NCBI GenBank assembly: GCA_025738555.1
Contig: JAOVFP010000022.1
Location: forward strand, 1,612,001-1,676,000
Source: Cyathus striatus
Lineage: Eukaryota > Basidiomycota > Agaricomycetes > Agaricales > Nidulariaceae
Length of the DNA stretch: 64,000 nt
Direction of reading: 5' to 3'
Below, piece after piece: positions 35,486 to 47,421 of the stretch. The translations under genes were made by a program, and so were the position numbers. The notes under the pieces are model-generated. The model made no database searches. It was not told where the DNA came from and worked only from the letters and a program-made list of their open reading frames with translations. Position 1 is the stretch's first letter. The number at the start of each line of letters is the position of its first letter.

Positions 35486-38400
35486 TCAGCGCCAACCGGA
35501 AAGGCGGCTTAGAGACTCATAGATACAAGTAGTACGTACTCTCTCTTCGATTCCATCAGCCGCTAATCATATCGTTCCTCAGTACCAGGGAGAAGCCTTT
35601 CGGTTGTAGTTCTGTGACAAGTTCTTCGGCAACAAGAGAATGGGGCCTTCTTCCGAGGTATGCCCAGAAACGATGTCGATGTTTCGCTTACGACCAGATC
35701 AAACAGAGATCCGTCCAAAATAGGAAATAATTCACATGACCTGTCCGAGCAAGTCCGAGCCCTTCCGGTCTTGCCTGGCCTTTCTGCCGGCTGACCGTAT
35801 TATTTGGCTGTGTTGGAGATATGTTTGTGTGATGATGCAGGGACATGTGCATTCGCTTATTACCACCAGGAATACGCGATGATCCCAACGTGTCGTGTCA
35901 AATATTTATCACTGCTTCTCTTCGTTCACCATTGTAATAATCAGTAAAGTCTATAATAGCACAGTGGAAATAGTAGGCTAATGGGAAAGATACAGAGCCT
36001 ATGCTCTGCAAACTCTTTTACTTGTTCAGGAGTAATGTATAGATCCTCATGTCGCTTACTTCCTGTACAGAACTTTAAACTTGAAATTACTATCTTATCC
36101 ATTAATTTAGTAGAGATAATCATATTCCAAATGTTTGTAAAGTTCGAGAGACTTCTGTCTCTTTCTGCCATTCACATTTTTTTTCTGTCAGAAAAGGTAT
36201 AAATGGGAGACTGTAGCTCAAAAGACCCCAGTTTCCTTCAGCTGTTGCGGCTGTTCTAATTCTCGAGATACCATGGTTTTCTACAAACATCTACTACAAT
36301 TCATTTTTGGTATTGGTTCACACTCTGCAAAAATGTAACTGTCTTAACGATCTACACATAGACTGCAAGTTATATTTAACTGCACTTCGTTGTAATAATG
36401 TTGTTGGGTTTGACTTGTCAAGTCCAGGGCATGCCGGTATGAAGAGTTTATTTCTAGCGACATGATATACAAGCATGCTAACATATTCCCAAGCCTTTTC
36501 ATTCTTTTATTCATACTTTATCGCTCGTTTTCAATCTGAGAAAATCCTATGTTTTATCATAGTCATATACCCGCTCCTTCTTACATTTTACACCAGTAAG
36601 GTCACACCTCTGGCTCAATCTAAATTTTCTAACCTTAGTCTACAGCTTATAAATTCATTTTAACTAGCTTCAATGTTATTATAAGCAGATACATTATATT
36701 CTGCACTGGTATGCTCAACTATTAGTGTTGTATTTTGCATTAGCTCATTTCGAGTTTTTAGGCCTATATAGTACATATGAATCTTATTTTCAACATTTCT
36801 CACTCACTGCTATTTTCTACGGCCTATTAGAATACATTTACAAGTATCCAATAACTTCCCGGTGCGTTCTAGTACAACCATCTAAGCTTGTGTTATTGGT
36901 ATGCATTAATCTTACAGTGCTGTTATAGGGCTCAGAGGAAAAGTAACCTATGGATTTACGGGCTACGATCTCGCCCTATATTACATAGTAAGTTTAAATA
37001 ACTGTAGCAATATCAGATCTCTAACGTACTGCAAATTAATAGAATTTGATTCGGATATGACACTCCAGTCGCTTTTTGACAATCTCGAGTGTTGTTTTCC
37101 AGAACTCCGCTGTGGACATTTCTACTTCACTGTCGGAAAACGTCAAATTTCCAGCTATCCTCTCAGTTCGACATTGGCAGATATAGATATAGTACATAAT
37201 TCGGTTATATTTGCGCATCTTCGTGTCCGAGGTGGAAGTAACATTGGTAAGGTCTCAGATACTCATAATTATTATAAGTATCACTTAAGTCAATTTGTTA
37301 TATTAAGATGTAATTGATCTTACTGCTGAGAGTCGTATTCAAGTTACATCTAGGACATTTGTAGACTCGGTGCAGAATTTATCAACAGCTCCAGAGTACT
37401 GGCCAGTCCAGAAGAAGGATGAGCCCGAGGTCGCATACATGATTGATTTACGTGTCAATACCCCACGCTACATTTTAGACGGAAAACGTATTGATGCCTT
37501 CATAAAGCGTGAGGTATGTTATATGTCGAAGTACATAGCATCATTTTACTAACGTCAATATCCACTTAGTGCCAGGATTCATGGAAAGGAAACACCGGAT
37601 CTGCACAGCGCTCGACATTTTGCCATATACTCAATACAGTGTGCCTTCGCTCAACACTGTGTTGTAACGGTGGCTTCAAATGCAACTTCAGTGCTGGTAG
37701 CGGATTCCTTAATAACTATCAACGATGGTCCCCAGAAGATCAGACAGGTCATAATGATGTTATTCAGTCAGCATTGGATGCTCGGAAATACAAGGCAGCA
37801 TCTTTGACTGCCAATACTATTGCATAAGTAATCCTATTTATATTTTGTTTTAGTCTATGCTTACACTGAAATCTGTAGTTTTTACCAAACTGTCATTAAT
37901 GAAACCTGTATTGCTGTTTTAAGGGATGGTTCCTTATGTGGCGGACGTCCTGAGTTCCGAAATTATCGAACAGTATGTATACATGGTTTTTCAATTATAT
38001 TTTCTCTTTTTAATTCTATTTAACAGCCTCGTCAAGGCCCTTCTCACTTCATTGGTTGCTCGCATTGGTTGCCAGATGACCGTGTGCATGGAATCTCTCA
38101 TTTCTATCGTCCCATTCCCTTTGGAACAAAGGAAGATATCCTTGCAAAGTTATTTGCTGGTCTTTTCATATATGACCCACTCCAGCCACTCGATGATGAT
38201 ATAAGCCCATTGACAGAAGCTTGCTTAAATTTTGTACACCCTGCGCACATGCCACTATCAAAAGAATGTGGTAAGTCTGAGATTATTATTGCACTACTAG
38301 ACTCAAGCACTCAAACATAAGTAATATAAATGTAGATCGTGTTCACCTAGCTGTGGGAAGCTGGTTTCCAGGCGAGCTAATTCCACACAAATGCGAAGCC

Positions 38401-41119
38401 TTTCTAACGATCTTGGTGCCACTGGATCGTCATGATCATCGAGCTGTTGTAATACCTGGACATGGAATACCTCATAGTCATCCAACATTTCATGCGCACA
38501 AGGTCCCGAATGGTATTCAAGAGCAGTATCACTCATGCATTAGAGCAGCTGGAATAATGGGAGCAACCGCCCTGAAAGTTGATAATGGTATGTTGTTATG
38601 GTTGTACTATCAGGTATTATATAAATAGCAATACTTTGAAGCCCATAGCACAAGTCGTATTCTCAATGGAAAAACACCTCAGGAACTTCATAGCTCAATG
38701 GTTGACAATAGAAATCAACGTGAAATTATTTCTAAAGCCCGCCTTCAAGCATTTCCAGCAGGACTTGGGATACAAGGTATGGATTCTTCACTATTGCTTC
38801 GTTCTCTACATCAAGTTCTCAACTAAATTTTCGGAGACAGGTGTATTCCATCAGTTCGCTAAAGAGCTGGCAGGGAATACTCAAGAAAGATATATTTATA
38901 GTGTTACCACATTTGGACAGGATTGTCATGTTATTGTAACGTTAAATGCTTACCTTGCTGCTCAAATCACTGTAGCGAGGTGGATCATGGTGGACACTAC
39001 ATTCAAAGTTGTTCATGGTGATACAAATGCATTTAAAGTCGTTATTTGGTCTGATACTGCACAACAATGTTCGTACTTTATTTTATTTTACTAATTTACA
39101 TGTTGATCTAATATATTCTACTGAATTACTATGTAGGGTTGGTAGTGGGTCGTGTATGGACAAATTCTGCGACGAGAGATGCATTCTTTCATATATGGAA
39201 TGGGCTCTTCGATGCATATGAAGTTATTATGGGCACTGAGCTCAACTTTAAAGTTTTCTCTCCCAATTCGCACTTGCTTGGGGTTATTGGTGACGCAGAG
39301 GCTGCTCAAGCACTAGGATTCGGTGATGTTGTTATAAAACGTCGACTTAACAACAGTGAGTGCACAGGAATTGCCCTACCTGATACAATCTCTGTGCTCT
39401 TACACCTTTGGAAAACATGTCTGGTTCACTATGAGCGGTATGTGTTTCAGAAACTATGATCTCCAAACAATCATCTTCACTGTTCTCAATACTAACCTAT
39501 GCCTTTTGGCCTTTTAGTGGTATATTCAAACTTCGAGGACATGTTAAAAATGAAATTCTTGAAAAGCTACGATTATTTCCATACCTGGAGACCGAGTATG
39601 ATATTGAAAATTTCAAGAGCTACTGTGTTAAGCAAGGTCAACATAATAAAAAGCTGGATGGTATTTATTTTATTGTTATCTGTACTTTCACTGCTTCATA
39701 ACTCTGACTTCGTCCTATTCAGATTGGTGGAAACACAAAGTCAATCATGATTGGCTGCTTCCGTCTCTTAATCGCAAACTATCGCGTATGCCACCAGATC
39801 ACTGGGATTTAGTCCCAAATAACACGAATCAAGTTGAAAGTAGTCATGCAGGTGACAATCAAGTCATGTCCACACATAGAAGCCTTCTCGAAGCCATTTT
39901 ACTGTATGTCTTTATTAAATCTAACTCGGTGTTCATACTAAGACCATATTATTTGATGCAGGGCGAAAAGTCATGATAGTCAAGTGGCACGCAACCTTAA
40001 AGTCTCTATCAGCTCTGGAGTTGTTTCAAATCGGAACAGTACCCTACAGAAACATATGGCAGTGCAAGCACGTCGCAAGGAAGGCAATCAACACAGGCGC
40101 CTTCAATCAAGCATTGACAGACAAACTGAGCTCAGCTTGGAGACACAAATCAAATCATTGCGAGGTCAGCTCAAGGTGGTAAAAGAAGCTCGTCGTACAC
40201 CACGGAAAAAGAAGGTTAAAGTTACCGCATTCAAGACTGAAGGGACCTCATCTCAAGCTCGTATGTTCACACAACTTTATGTTATGTATCTAGAGACTCA
40301 TTATTTTCACAGTTTTCCCTAGTAATACCGTACATTCTACTCATCAAGCTACCTCTGGTTCACATTATTCATATACTCCGAGCCAACCATTCAGTATCTC
40401 CACTGCTCTATCCCCTTATACAATGCCATCAACGAGTAGATCACCCTTTAACCAAAATAGTCTTGAAGTATTGTATCCAGTAGATGGTGATCCTGACATT
40501 TTAATGTCCTACCCTCGCATTATGTAGCAGTTGCAATACCTTGAAGGTCTTGTTTTAGTGTACATTGCTCAAGTTTCACTAGAACAGTACATATAACCTT
40601 ATATGTGATAGTCTCCAGTATTTTAATATATTGTTCTGTGCAGACTAAAACACGCTCACGGTTGAAATTGTTTATATCTCAGGAGCATACATTTGTAAAT
40701 TATTAATATCTAAAGATATATATTTATGACTATATTTAATATGGTGTAATCCTTGCTTTGAAGGCGGAGGTGGAGACGTTCGGCCAGGATGAGCTGAGGG
40801 AACAGCACTGGAAAGCTTAGAGTCCCAATATCTCGTAGGTTGTGACCGAGATGATAACTCTAGAGGGCTGTGCACATGAGCAGCATTGGATGTAGGAGTG
40901 CGAGGAGGATAGAAAGGCAGAATATACGTGTATATAGCACTGAGATATAATACACATCAGTTGCAAGCGGAGATATTAAAGCTAATGTCAAATAAAAGCA
41001 ACATGTGAGTAAACACGGCGGCTCCATCGGTGCTCGGTGCTGTCACCGTAAGCGATACGGAACTCGCCTACAATCAGCCCCTGATCGGAAACATCGACAC
41101 CGTTTCTCGTATACACTCG
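35486..41119 (+). mobile_element. 5.6-kb insertion carrying a MULE-like transposase gene
   Basis: This segment separates the two halves of the adenylyltransferase pseudogene, so it most likely arrived as an insertion. It contains one long spliced gene on the plus strand (37057-40527), an AT-rich left flank without genes (35486-37056) and a right flank of about 590 bases. I could not find convincing terminal inverted repeats or a target duplication, and about 40 bases of the target are unaccounted for. The exact ends are therefore uncertain, and parts could be later rearrangement. Confidence 0.55.
37057..40527 (+). CDS. MULE-like transposase with possible ubiquitin-like N terminus
   Basis: This multi-exon gene reads cleanly when spliced. 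Exon 1 (ATG 37057) encodes MTLQSLFDNLECC to STLADIDIVHNSV and ends LRVRGGSN. Later exons hold a Cys-rich stretch (CCNGGFKCNF) and AVGSWFPGELIPHKCEAFL. The catalytic region has D in WIMVDTTFKVVHG, D in LGVIGDAEAAQALGFGDV and E in NNTNQVESSHAGDN, which fits the DDE triad of Mutator-like elements. WWKHKVNHDWLLPSLNRKLS precedes the E. A basic coiled-coil segment (LETQIKSLRGQLKVVKEARR) and a Ser/Pro tail end at TAG 40525-40527. A frame change near 38780 is explained by a 65-base intron that restores GVFHQFAKELAGNTQ. Further coding sequence may lie upstream of 37057 (acceptor AATAG near 37041). Confidence 0.7.
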
Positions 41120-41431
41120 CCTTCTTCCTCTACTTACCTCCCTCGGAAGCAGTAAAAACACCCCTAGCCGAAAGTCTTCCCACCAACGCCCCAGCAGATG
41201 AAAAAACAGAAGCACTTAAGCTTGCTCAGCCATTCTTAGCCGACAGCCTCATCAAGCTCATCAATATTGGTGAGAAGGAGGCAGGGTACATCTCAAGTGC
41301 TATACGTGCTGATGTCCGAAGGCATGGATATGGCGGCGAGGAGGAAGGGTTGGAGAGGTTGGGTTAAGGAGGACGTTGCGGGGTACATTGTACAGGAGGA
41401 GCTGTATCTACCAAAGGTGGATGTCGCGTAG
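41120..41431 (+). pseudogene. Adenylyltransferase pseudogene, 3' half
   Basis: Homology resumes at CCTCGGAAGCAGTAAAAACA, matching the Ser-rich linker of the intact gene. It runs through GCCAGCCATTCTTAGCCGA-like text to a TAG at 41429-41431. A shortened segment after GGATATGGCGGCGAGGAGGA shifts the frame to a TAA. It then continues GGACGTTGCGGGGTACATTG in step with the parent. With 34830-35485 it forms one gene copy interrupted by the insertion. Confidence 0.85.
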
Positions 41432-42745
41432 GGCAGCAAAGGCTGAGCAGTGCCTACATTTTGGTTTAGGCTCATAGGCCTTGCTGCGTCCTTTATCGTG
41501 CTCTTATCCAGTCGTCTTTCGATTCCCCATCGGCAGCGGCCAGTCTGTCTCTAGTACCAACTCCCTCACCTGATCTTCCACCTCTACAATAGCATCGGTG
41601 TACGATCTGTTCCATCTGCCATCTACAGCTCGTTATTCGTTTGCAGCCATTCCACCTACAGAAGTAGCACAACCTCGTTCAAAGTCCCTCCGCGAGTTGA
41701 TATGTTGCTCATGAGGAGCAGATGGAGGAGAGTTCGAGACTGTTGCGGGGAACATTGTCCGGGAGGGATTATATCTTCCCAGGCTGTATAGCGCATATCT
41801 TGCTACAGCATCAGCATCGATACCATGGAAGTTACTATGCCCACCCGCTTCTCCCTACATTCACCACGTATGTCTCTAACGTCGGTACCCAGGCCGCATC
41901 ACTTCCTCTTCCCGACAATACCTGTACAAACAACCACATCACTATGTAATCTGATCCTATCCCAAGCGGGAACTATGCATGTACATCCTCACGCTTCCAC
42001 TTCCAAGTGATACCCGCACTATCCTGCTTCTGCTTCGAAGGGGTAGCTACTCGCTCTGGGCGACACATAGTTACAACCTCGTGAACTGTATATTCGCTTA
42101 CCGCTTCGCTCGCTTAGAACTAGTGACGCCTACACTTTCCTCGCCTTCTGTGGACAACGATGACCGATGACCGATGACCGATGGCGACCCGAAGGAGCTC
42201 TTCGAGGTTACGGATGCACGGCTGGCATTTCTTACCAGCCTTGTTTTGTCTTTCTATCCCAGTTCTGAATCTTTGTCGTTGTCGTCGTCTACAGCTTGTA
42301 GATACACAAAGAGACGTGAACCTCGGTAGATCAACATCTCGAGAGGCTCCAGCTGGTCTGGTTTCCTTATGCCAGCCGGTGTTCACACCAAGCTGGTAGA
42401 TGTGGGAGAGATGGTAACAGGGTTCAGCTCAGGTGTTGTGCGCGCTACCACACGAAGCTGCGATGTATTGATGAAGAGGAATGTGTAGATGAGGGGTGAG
42501 GAGTATGAGTAACGCTTCGTGTAGCTGGATTGTTGTGTAGAAGCTGCACTTCTCTAAGGCTGAAGCTCTGCAGGCTCGTTGCTAGGGAACTCAGGCTAAC
42601 TAACATTGCCTTTCAGCTCAGACTTGTTGGCCTTAGACGCTATCCTTCTCTATCATGCTCATGTATAACATTCTTTCTGTACCCTGTCTGTTGTTACCAT
42701 CGTGGTCTAGTCAATTTTAGCGTTACTACTCCTCTAGTAAGAGAT
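41432..42745 (+). repeat. Segmental duplication, copy side
   Basis: Non-coding 3' flank of the adenylyltransferase copy, colinear with 22331-23760. CACTTCCTCTTCCCGACAAT, ACGCTTCCACTTCCAAGTGA and TTCTGTGGACAACGATGACC mark the alignment. A small triplication of GATGACC (about 42158-42182) is specific to this copy. Homology stops just after TTTTAGCGTTACTACT near 42735. Confidence 0.75.
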
Positions 42746-42857
42746 GGCTAGCAGGATTAATACGTTTTATAACAACTTCATAATAATAAATAACTAATTA
42801 CAATTACATAAATAGGAAAATTAGACAATGGCATACATCTGGTAAGCAGCTGCATAA

Positions 42858-42990
42858 TACACGGCGGGTTTTTAGCTGTCATGTACTGGTCGGTGTTGCG
42901 CTGTAGTGAGACCTGTAGTGGATGCTGTCATGTAAGATCTTTCAAGATCATCAGTCACAGGCGTGATAGTAAATTGAGCTGGTTTATGAA
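42858..42990 (+). repeat. Dispersed repeat, inverted relative to 59755-59892
   Basis: CACGGCGGGTTTTTAGCTGT, CATGTACTGGTCGGTGTT, GAGACCTGTAGTGGATGCT and GATCATCAGTCACA recur in the same order on the minus strand at 59755-59892. No coding function. It may be the end of an uncharacterised element. Confidence 0.75.
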
Positions 42991-43399
42991 CATGTGGTAG
43001 CAGATGATCACAATGAAATACTATTGGATAACCCGGAACAATTTCTAAATTTAACCCAAGCCAGAATAGCCGAGCCTGCATGCTACATTCATGCCTCGCG
43101 CGAACGTCATCATAAGTTTGTCTTTATCATGTGTTAATCTTGTAACAATTTATCTTCAGTATAGATTACCTTGCTTGTCAAGGTCTCTCACAGGTGAAAA
43201 TGGGTTCCACTTTTCGACCTGCACGTGATGTTTCCCACGGCTGCCATCTGGCACTTGCGAGCTCCCTTCATGTTCCCTTCCTTTGATTCCTTTCGTATGC
43301 TCTTTTGTCTTTCATTTGTCTTCTACTGCGTATCTTCTACTGCGTATCTAGGCCTGCCCTCCCAAGTTCCAACAGGCCGCTTCATTGGCCGTGCTGAAT

Positions 43400-45848
43400 G
43401 CCCATGCGCCCTCCCTTCGCAGCCCGCGACCACCCATTCACCATCGTCACTCATCCCCCTTCCCTCATCGTCGTGATCACCTGCCCATCACTCTCCTGCT
43501 TCTTGCTCCTCGTTCCCGCCCACCCTTCAGTTGAGTTGATTCGCTGCAGATAGGTAATATCTGAAATATTTTTCCTTTGATGTGTACAGTTTCTGAAACC
43601 AAATATTGTAGTGATGATGTTCTCGTCGTCGTCTGCAGCATTATGCAACCCCCCTGCCTCACCAGTCATCCTATAATCCCCAAGCCTCTATACTGTCGAT
43701 GCCCTCGCTGTCACTCTCCTCATGAGTTGTCGCTGGATGTGAATTCAGTGAATTTACAAAGAAGTGTATCGGATTCATTCAGTGGGTATCTACTATAACT
43801 TGATGTAAAGCTATGTATCTCAACATCTGCCCCCTGCCGTTGCCTGTACACAGGAGTATGGTTGCCAATACTGAAGATCGAAGACCTGTGTTACATAAAC
43901 CTGTTTCTCCCCCTCCTCCCCCTGCACCACCTGCACTTGATATGAATCCAATTACATCTGTTTCGTATCCTGCTTCGAACCCGCATTCTATCTCGTCGCA
44001 TATGTGTGATATTATTTAGCATATTCTGCCTCATTCACATACCCCACCGCCTTTACATGATCCCAACACCCGCACCCCCAACCGATAAAACCTCTCTCGT
44101 GCCTCCCACCTCCTCCAATGTGGACAACAGGACCGGGAGACAAGCTTCCTCCTGCTCAGAGACCCACTTCCCCTTCCTCCGATGACGATTCCGGAGCGGA
44201 TGAAGATCCTAGGGCAAGTGCCGTCGAGCACATGCCTGATGCAACGAAATCCACCAGACGCAGATCGATACTATCCTTCTGGCATGGTGAAGCGCATCCG
44301 CCTAAGATTCAACTACATCCGTATAAAGGGACACTGGCTATTTCCAGGACATCTTTGGTGTTAGGCCAGGGTGTCATATCCGTGACAATCCCTGTACTAT
44401 TGGAGTCAACTCCGGTTTTACTCCGGTTTTAGTACGTTTCCTCCGGACTATGTATACTTATTATATATCGAACTCCCATTACTAATGTTTACTTGTAACT
44501 GTTTACTTGTTCCTTCCCTTTAATATTTCTACCTTGTTCTCCGGCCGCGGCCATTTCTCCTATGACTATAATCTAGAGGCGTACTACTAGTTTACCATGT
44601 TCTACATTTCATGGAGTTTACTTAACCCTAGGATGCCACATACCCATGGGCATTACTCCATACACATTCGGACAAAGTAGTTTACTATATAAACTACTCC
44701 TGTAATGTAGATAGACTTCAGTTTCAAATCAACTACGTTTACACCCTTCTCCCACTTGGGCCTTGAGCCAACTCCGCTATTTTGCCACTTACTCCGCTTT
44801 GTTCTAAATACGGAACTGGAAGTCCAAGGGGCGCAACACACAAGTTGAAGCCAACGTTCCACTACTCCCGTACTTGTTCATCATCTCCACGCACCCTACT
44901 AACGTTGTACAAGTTACTCCGCTATTAGACTATCTACTCCGAGGTTCTTGTCCCTAGTGGAATAGAACGGGACGTGACAATGTTCTGAGTGGAGATGTAT
45001 GCGCGCTGAGGCTTGGTGTGTATATGTACTCTATCACGCAGATATTCTGGTATGGGGAGAGTATGCTCACGTTCGATGAGTCGGGGAAGACGGTCATCTT
45101 TTCGCCTTCGGAGGAATCTGCTGGGGGATTGGTCAATACCCTCCCCCATGTAACGTGTACGACGGAGAAGCAGGATTTTGCGCGTTTGCTAGGGTGGAAA
45201 TTGTGGACTGCAGCTAGAGGGGAAAGTTCATCGCATGGAGGGCATAAAATCCCCATTATATGCGTTTCTTGATCCTTTCAATCCTGCGTCGACTTGATTC
45301 CCACCAAACATGTAGGTGCTGTAACCTCTGGCACGATATTACCTTCATACCCCGGTCATATCTATCTAGGACACGAAGAAGGATTCACCTCGATCTGGTC
45401 TATTGAAGAATCGGATCATCTGAGATGCATCGAGTGGTCGAAGTGTCGCTTTCAGATGTCTTGTGTTTTGGAGGGGGTCAATGATTGATTGTGGGCTGGT
45501 GGAAGGAATGGGATGATTGCGGCGTATGATGTGCAGTGTAAGCCTTGGGTCGTGAAGAATTGCTGGACTGCGCATCCGGGGTTACCTGTTGTATGGCTTG
45601 TGGTGGATTATTTGGGTGTTGAGAAGGGGAGGTTGTGTGTGGTTATTGTTGGATGGGATGTCTCCCTGGACCCACCTACCCAAACTTTCCTCTCCGGCAC
45701 ACTCAACAGCGTCGAAAGCCCTGAAATTATTGCCTTCGGATTCCAAGAAGTCATCGATCTAGAATCTTGCAAGATGACGGCAAAAAATGTGCTCTTGGGG
45801 AGTAAGAAAGAGGACATGAGGCTGTCAGAAAAAGTTACTGAAGTGTGA
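43400..45848 (+). pseudogene. WD40-containing inositol polyphosphate 5-phosphatase, truncated and decayed
   Basis: The intact family has an N-terminal WD40-like propeller and a C-terminal DNase I-like 5-phosphatase that removes the 5-phosphate from phosphoinositides. Recognisable blocks are PDATKSTRRRS (about 44235), then GESMLTFDESGKTVIFSPS, GHIYLGHEEGFTSIWSIEES, LWAGGRNGMIAAYDV, NCWTAHPGLPV and the phosphatase start PEIIAFGFQEVIDLESCKMT. Damage: two frameshifts near 45270-45290, an in-frame TGA at 45486-45488 where the family has Arg after VND (consistent with CGA to TGA), and loss of the last blade between VIVGWD and the phosphatase start. The whole catalytic C-terminus after LSEKVTEV is missing. 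A transposon lies 37 bases beyond the stop. The Pro/Ser-rich N-terminal part (43400-44100) is less certain. Confidence 0.75.
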
Positions 45849-45884
45849 TTTATCCTGTGGGGTGTAGTATGTATGTTATTACTA

Positions 45885-46832
45885 ATAATGGGGACCCGCA
45901 ATCTCTGCAAAAGGATGTGGCTGCTGACTAAGCTCACAGCCACCAAAAAATGGTGAACACTTCTACAGAAAATCTACTATTCACATTTCTTGCTTGAAGT
46001 GATCAATACTCCGAATTTTAAGTGAGCTACATAGCTCATGGTATGGTAGAACATAATTGTAGACTAAAGTTCCAAATAATGGGAAGCTTATGTGTCAAAG
46101 TATAGTGTTGACATAGTGAAGACATAAACCTTGAATCTTGGAGTATGTGAATACTAGCTATGACTACTGCTTCTCACCTAAATACACTGTCCTTTAATCC
46201 CATATACCTCCTGGATGCACATCTCTGAAGCTATCTTACGGTTTACCAAACTCAATAGTGCTCTGTATTTGATACAGCATATGTCACTCCTAGTTTTGTG
46301 ATCATCTGTCTTAATTTCCTTATTTATAGTCAGATATCATGCATGAATCATTTCCAAAATGTTGTGGATAGTATTGCGTGAACAGAACAAGTGGAAGAGG
46401 GCTGGAAGAAGGTAATATCAATGGGATACCATCTGCAATGCACGAAAACACGTGTCACATGACCACTAATTAGCCTAAATTACGCGCTACTTTGAAAACA
46501 AAATTATTGCTCGCAGTCCTGCTTTATCCATTTGACACATGGACAGATGTACATTGTTTTATGTTCCCTAGGGTATGTACAAACTCTTTTTGTTATTTTC
46601 AAGCTAATATGTTGTTATCATGAAGGAATTTTGCACTTCTAGACAAAAATTCGGAAATCAAGATTGTACATACCCTGTGCCATCAGATTCCATTTCCAAA
46701 TATAGCTTTATTTGCACCAAAAGGCTTGATTTGGGCATGAAACTTTGATTTTCCATGTTTCTTTAAAAAACCACAAATCACAAACATGTACAAACACAAT
46801 TTTGATCAGTGACAATTGCGGGTCCCCATTAT
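45885..46832. mobile_element. Non-autonomous TIR transposon of about 950 bases
   Basis: The ends are perfect inverted repeats of at least 18 bases: ATAATGGGGACCCGCAAT at the left, its complement at the right. TA (45883-45884 and 46833-46834) flanks both sides, indicating a Tc1/mariner/pogo-type target duplication. The interior is AT-rich and has no transposase frame, so it must be moved in trans. It sits at the broken end of the 5-phosphatase pseudogene and directly abuts the Helitron end. Confidence 0.85.
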
Positions 46833-46834
46833 TA

Positions 46835-46860
46835 CTAGTGTGTCGTCAACAGAGCTGTTG
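46835..46860 (-). other. Helitron 3' terminus: hairpin plus CTAG
   Basis: CTAG is at 46835-46838. An 8-base spacer follows, then the palindrome CAACAGAGCTGTTG (plus strand) at 46847-46860. Such hairpins act as the termination signal in rolling-circle transposition. Confidence 0.8.
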
Positions 46861-47421
46861 GATGGTGGACCTTTGTCTACATCTATTTGTCTGAGATGGC
46901 AGTGTCCACCTGGTTTTTCAGATTCGGCTTCATCTACTCTTGCTTTTGTACCTGCCTCTGCATCGTTTCTCTTGCCCACCCATCCTCACTATGCCCACTG
47001 TATCCCCCCCCCCCCTCCCTTATTCATTGTTTGCAGTACATTAAGAGGTCATCGCCATCCTACCATCGCTTCCTTGCCCCCCACTGTGTCTTCTTCCTTG
47101 CCAGTTGGCCTTAGCCACTATGACTCTTTTCTTTTTCTTTTTCTTTTTACGCTGTGTACTCTTTCTCTCCTTTCCTGTGTTACCTCCATTTTTTACCTTC
47201 ATTTTTACTTATCATTTTTGGGGGTTTTTTTTTTCTTTTTACTTGCTTCTTTTATATTGTTTAGTGTCATACATACATGTTGTAATTAGGCTGTTGTTGG
47301 ATACCTCATGTTGGAATGTAAGGAGCTGATATATGAGCTAGATGATGTCTAATGATGAGTACAAGATATTAAACATTGGGAGACCCCTCACCCCATTTGC
47401 CTAACCCACTCTCTACTTATT
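46861..47421. other. Helitron 3' non-coding region with low-complexity runs
   Basis: It contains a C-run near 47007-47018 and a pyrimidine tract of CTTTTT units at about 47125-47150 and 47215-47240. I see no gene. The long pyrimidine-rich frames are composition artefacts. Confidence 0.5.

Noticed and set aside
35941..36171. 76-codon minus-strand frame inside the 5.6-kb insertion
   Set aside because: It has an ATG but no recognisable domain or splice partners in an AT-rich stretch.
46990..47290. Long pyrimidine-rich open frames
   Set aside because: They are explained by C and CTTTTT runs; no protein-like composition.
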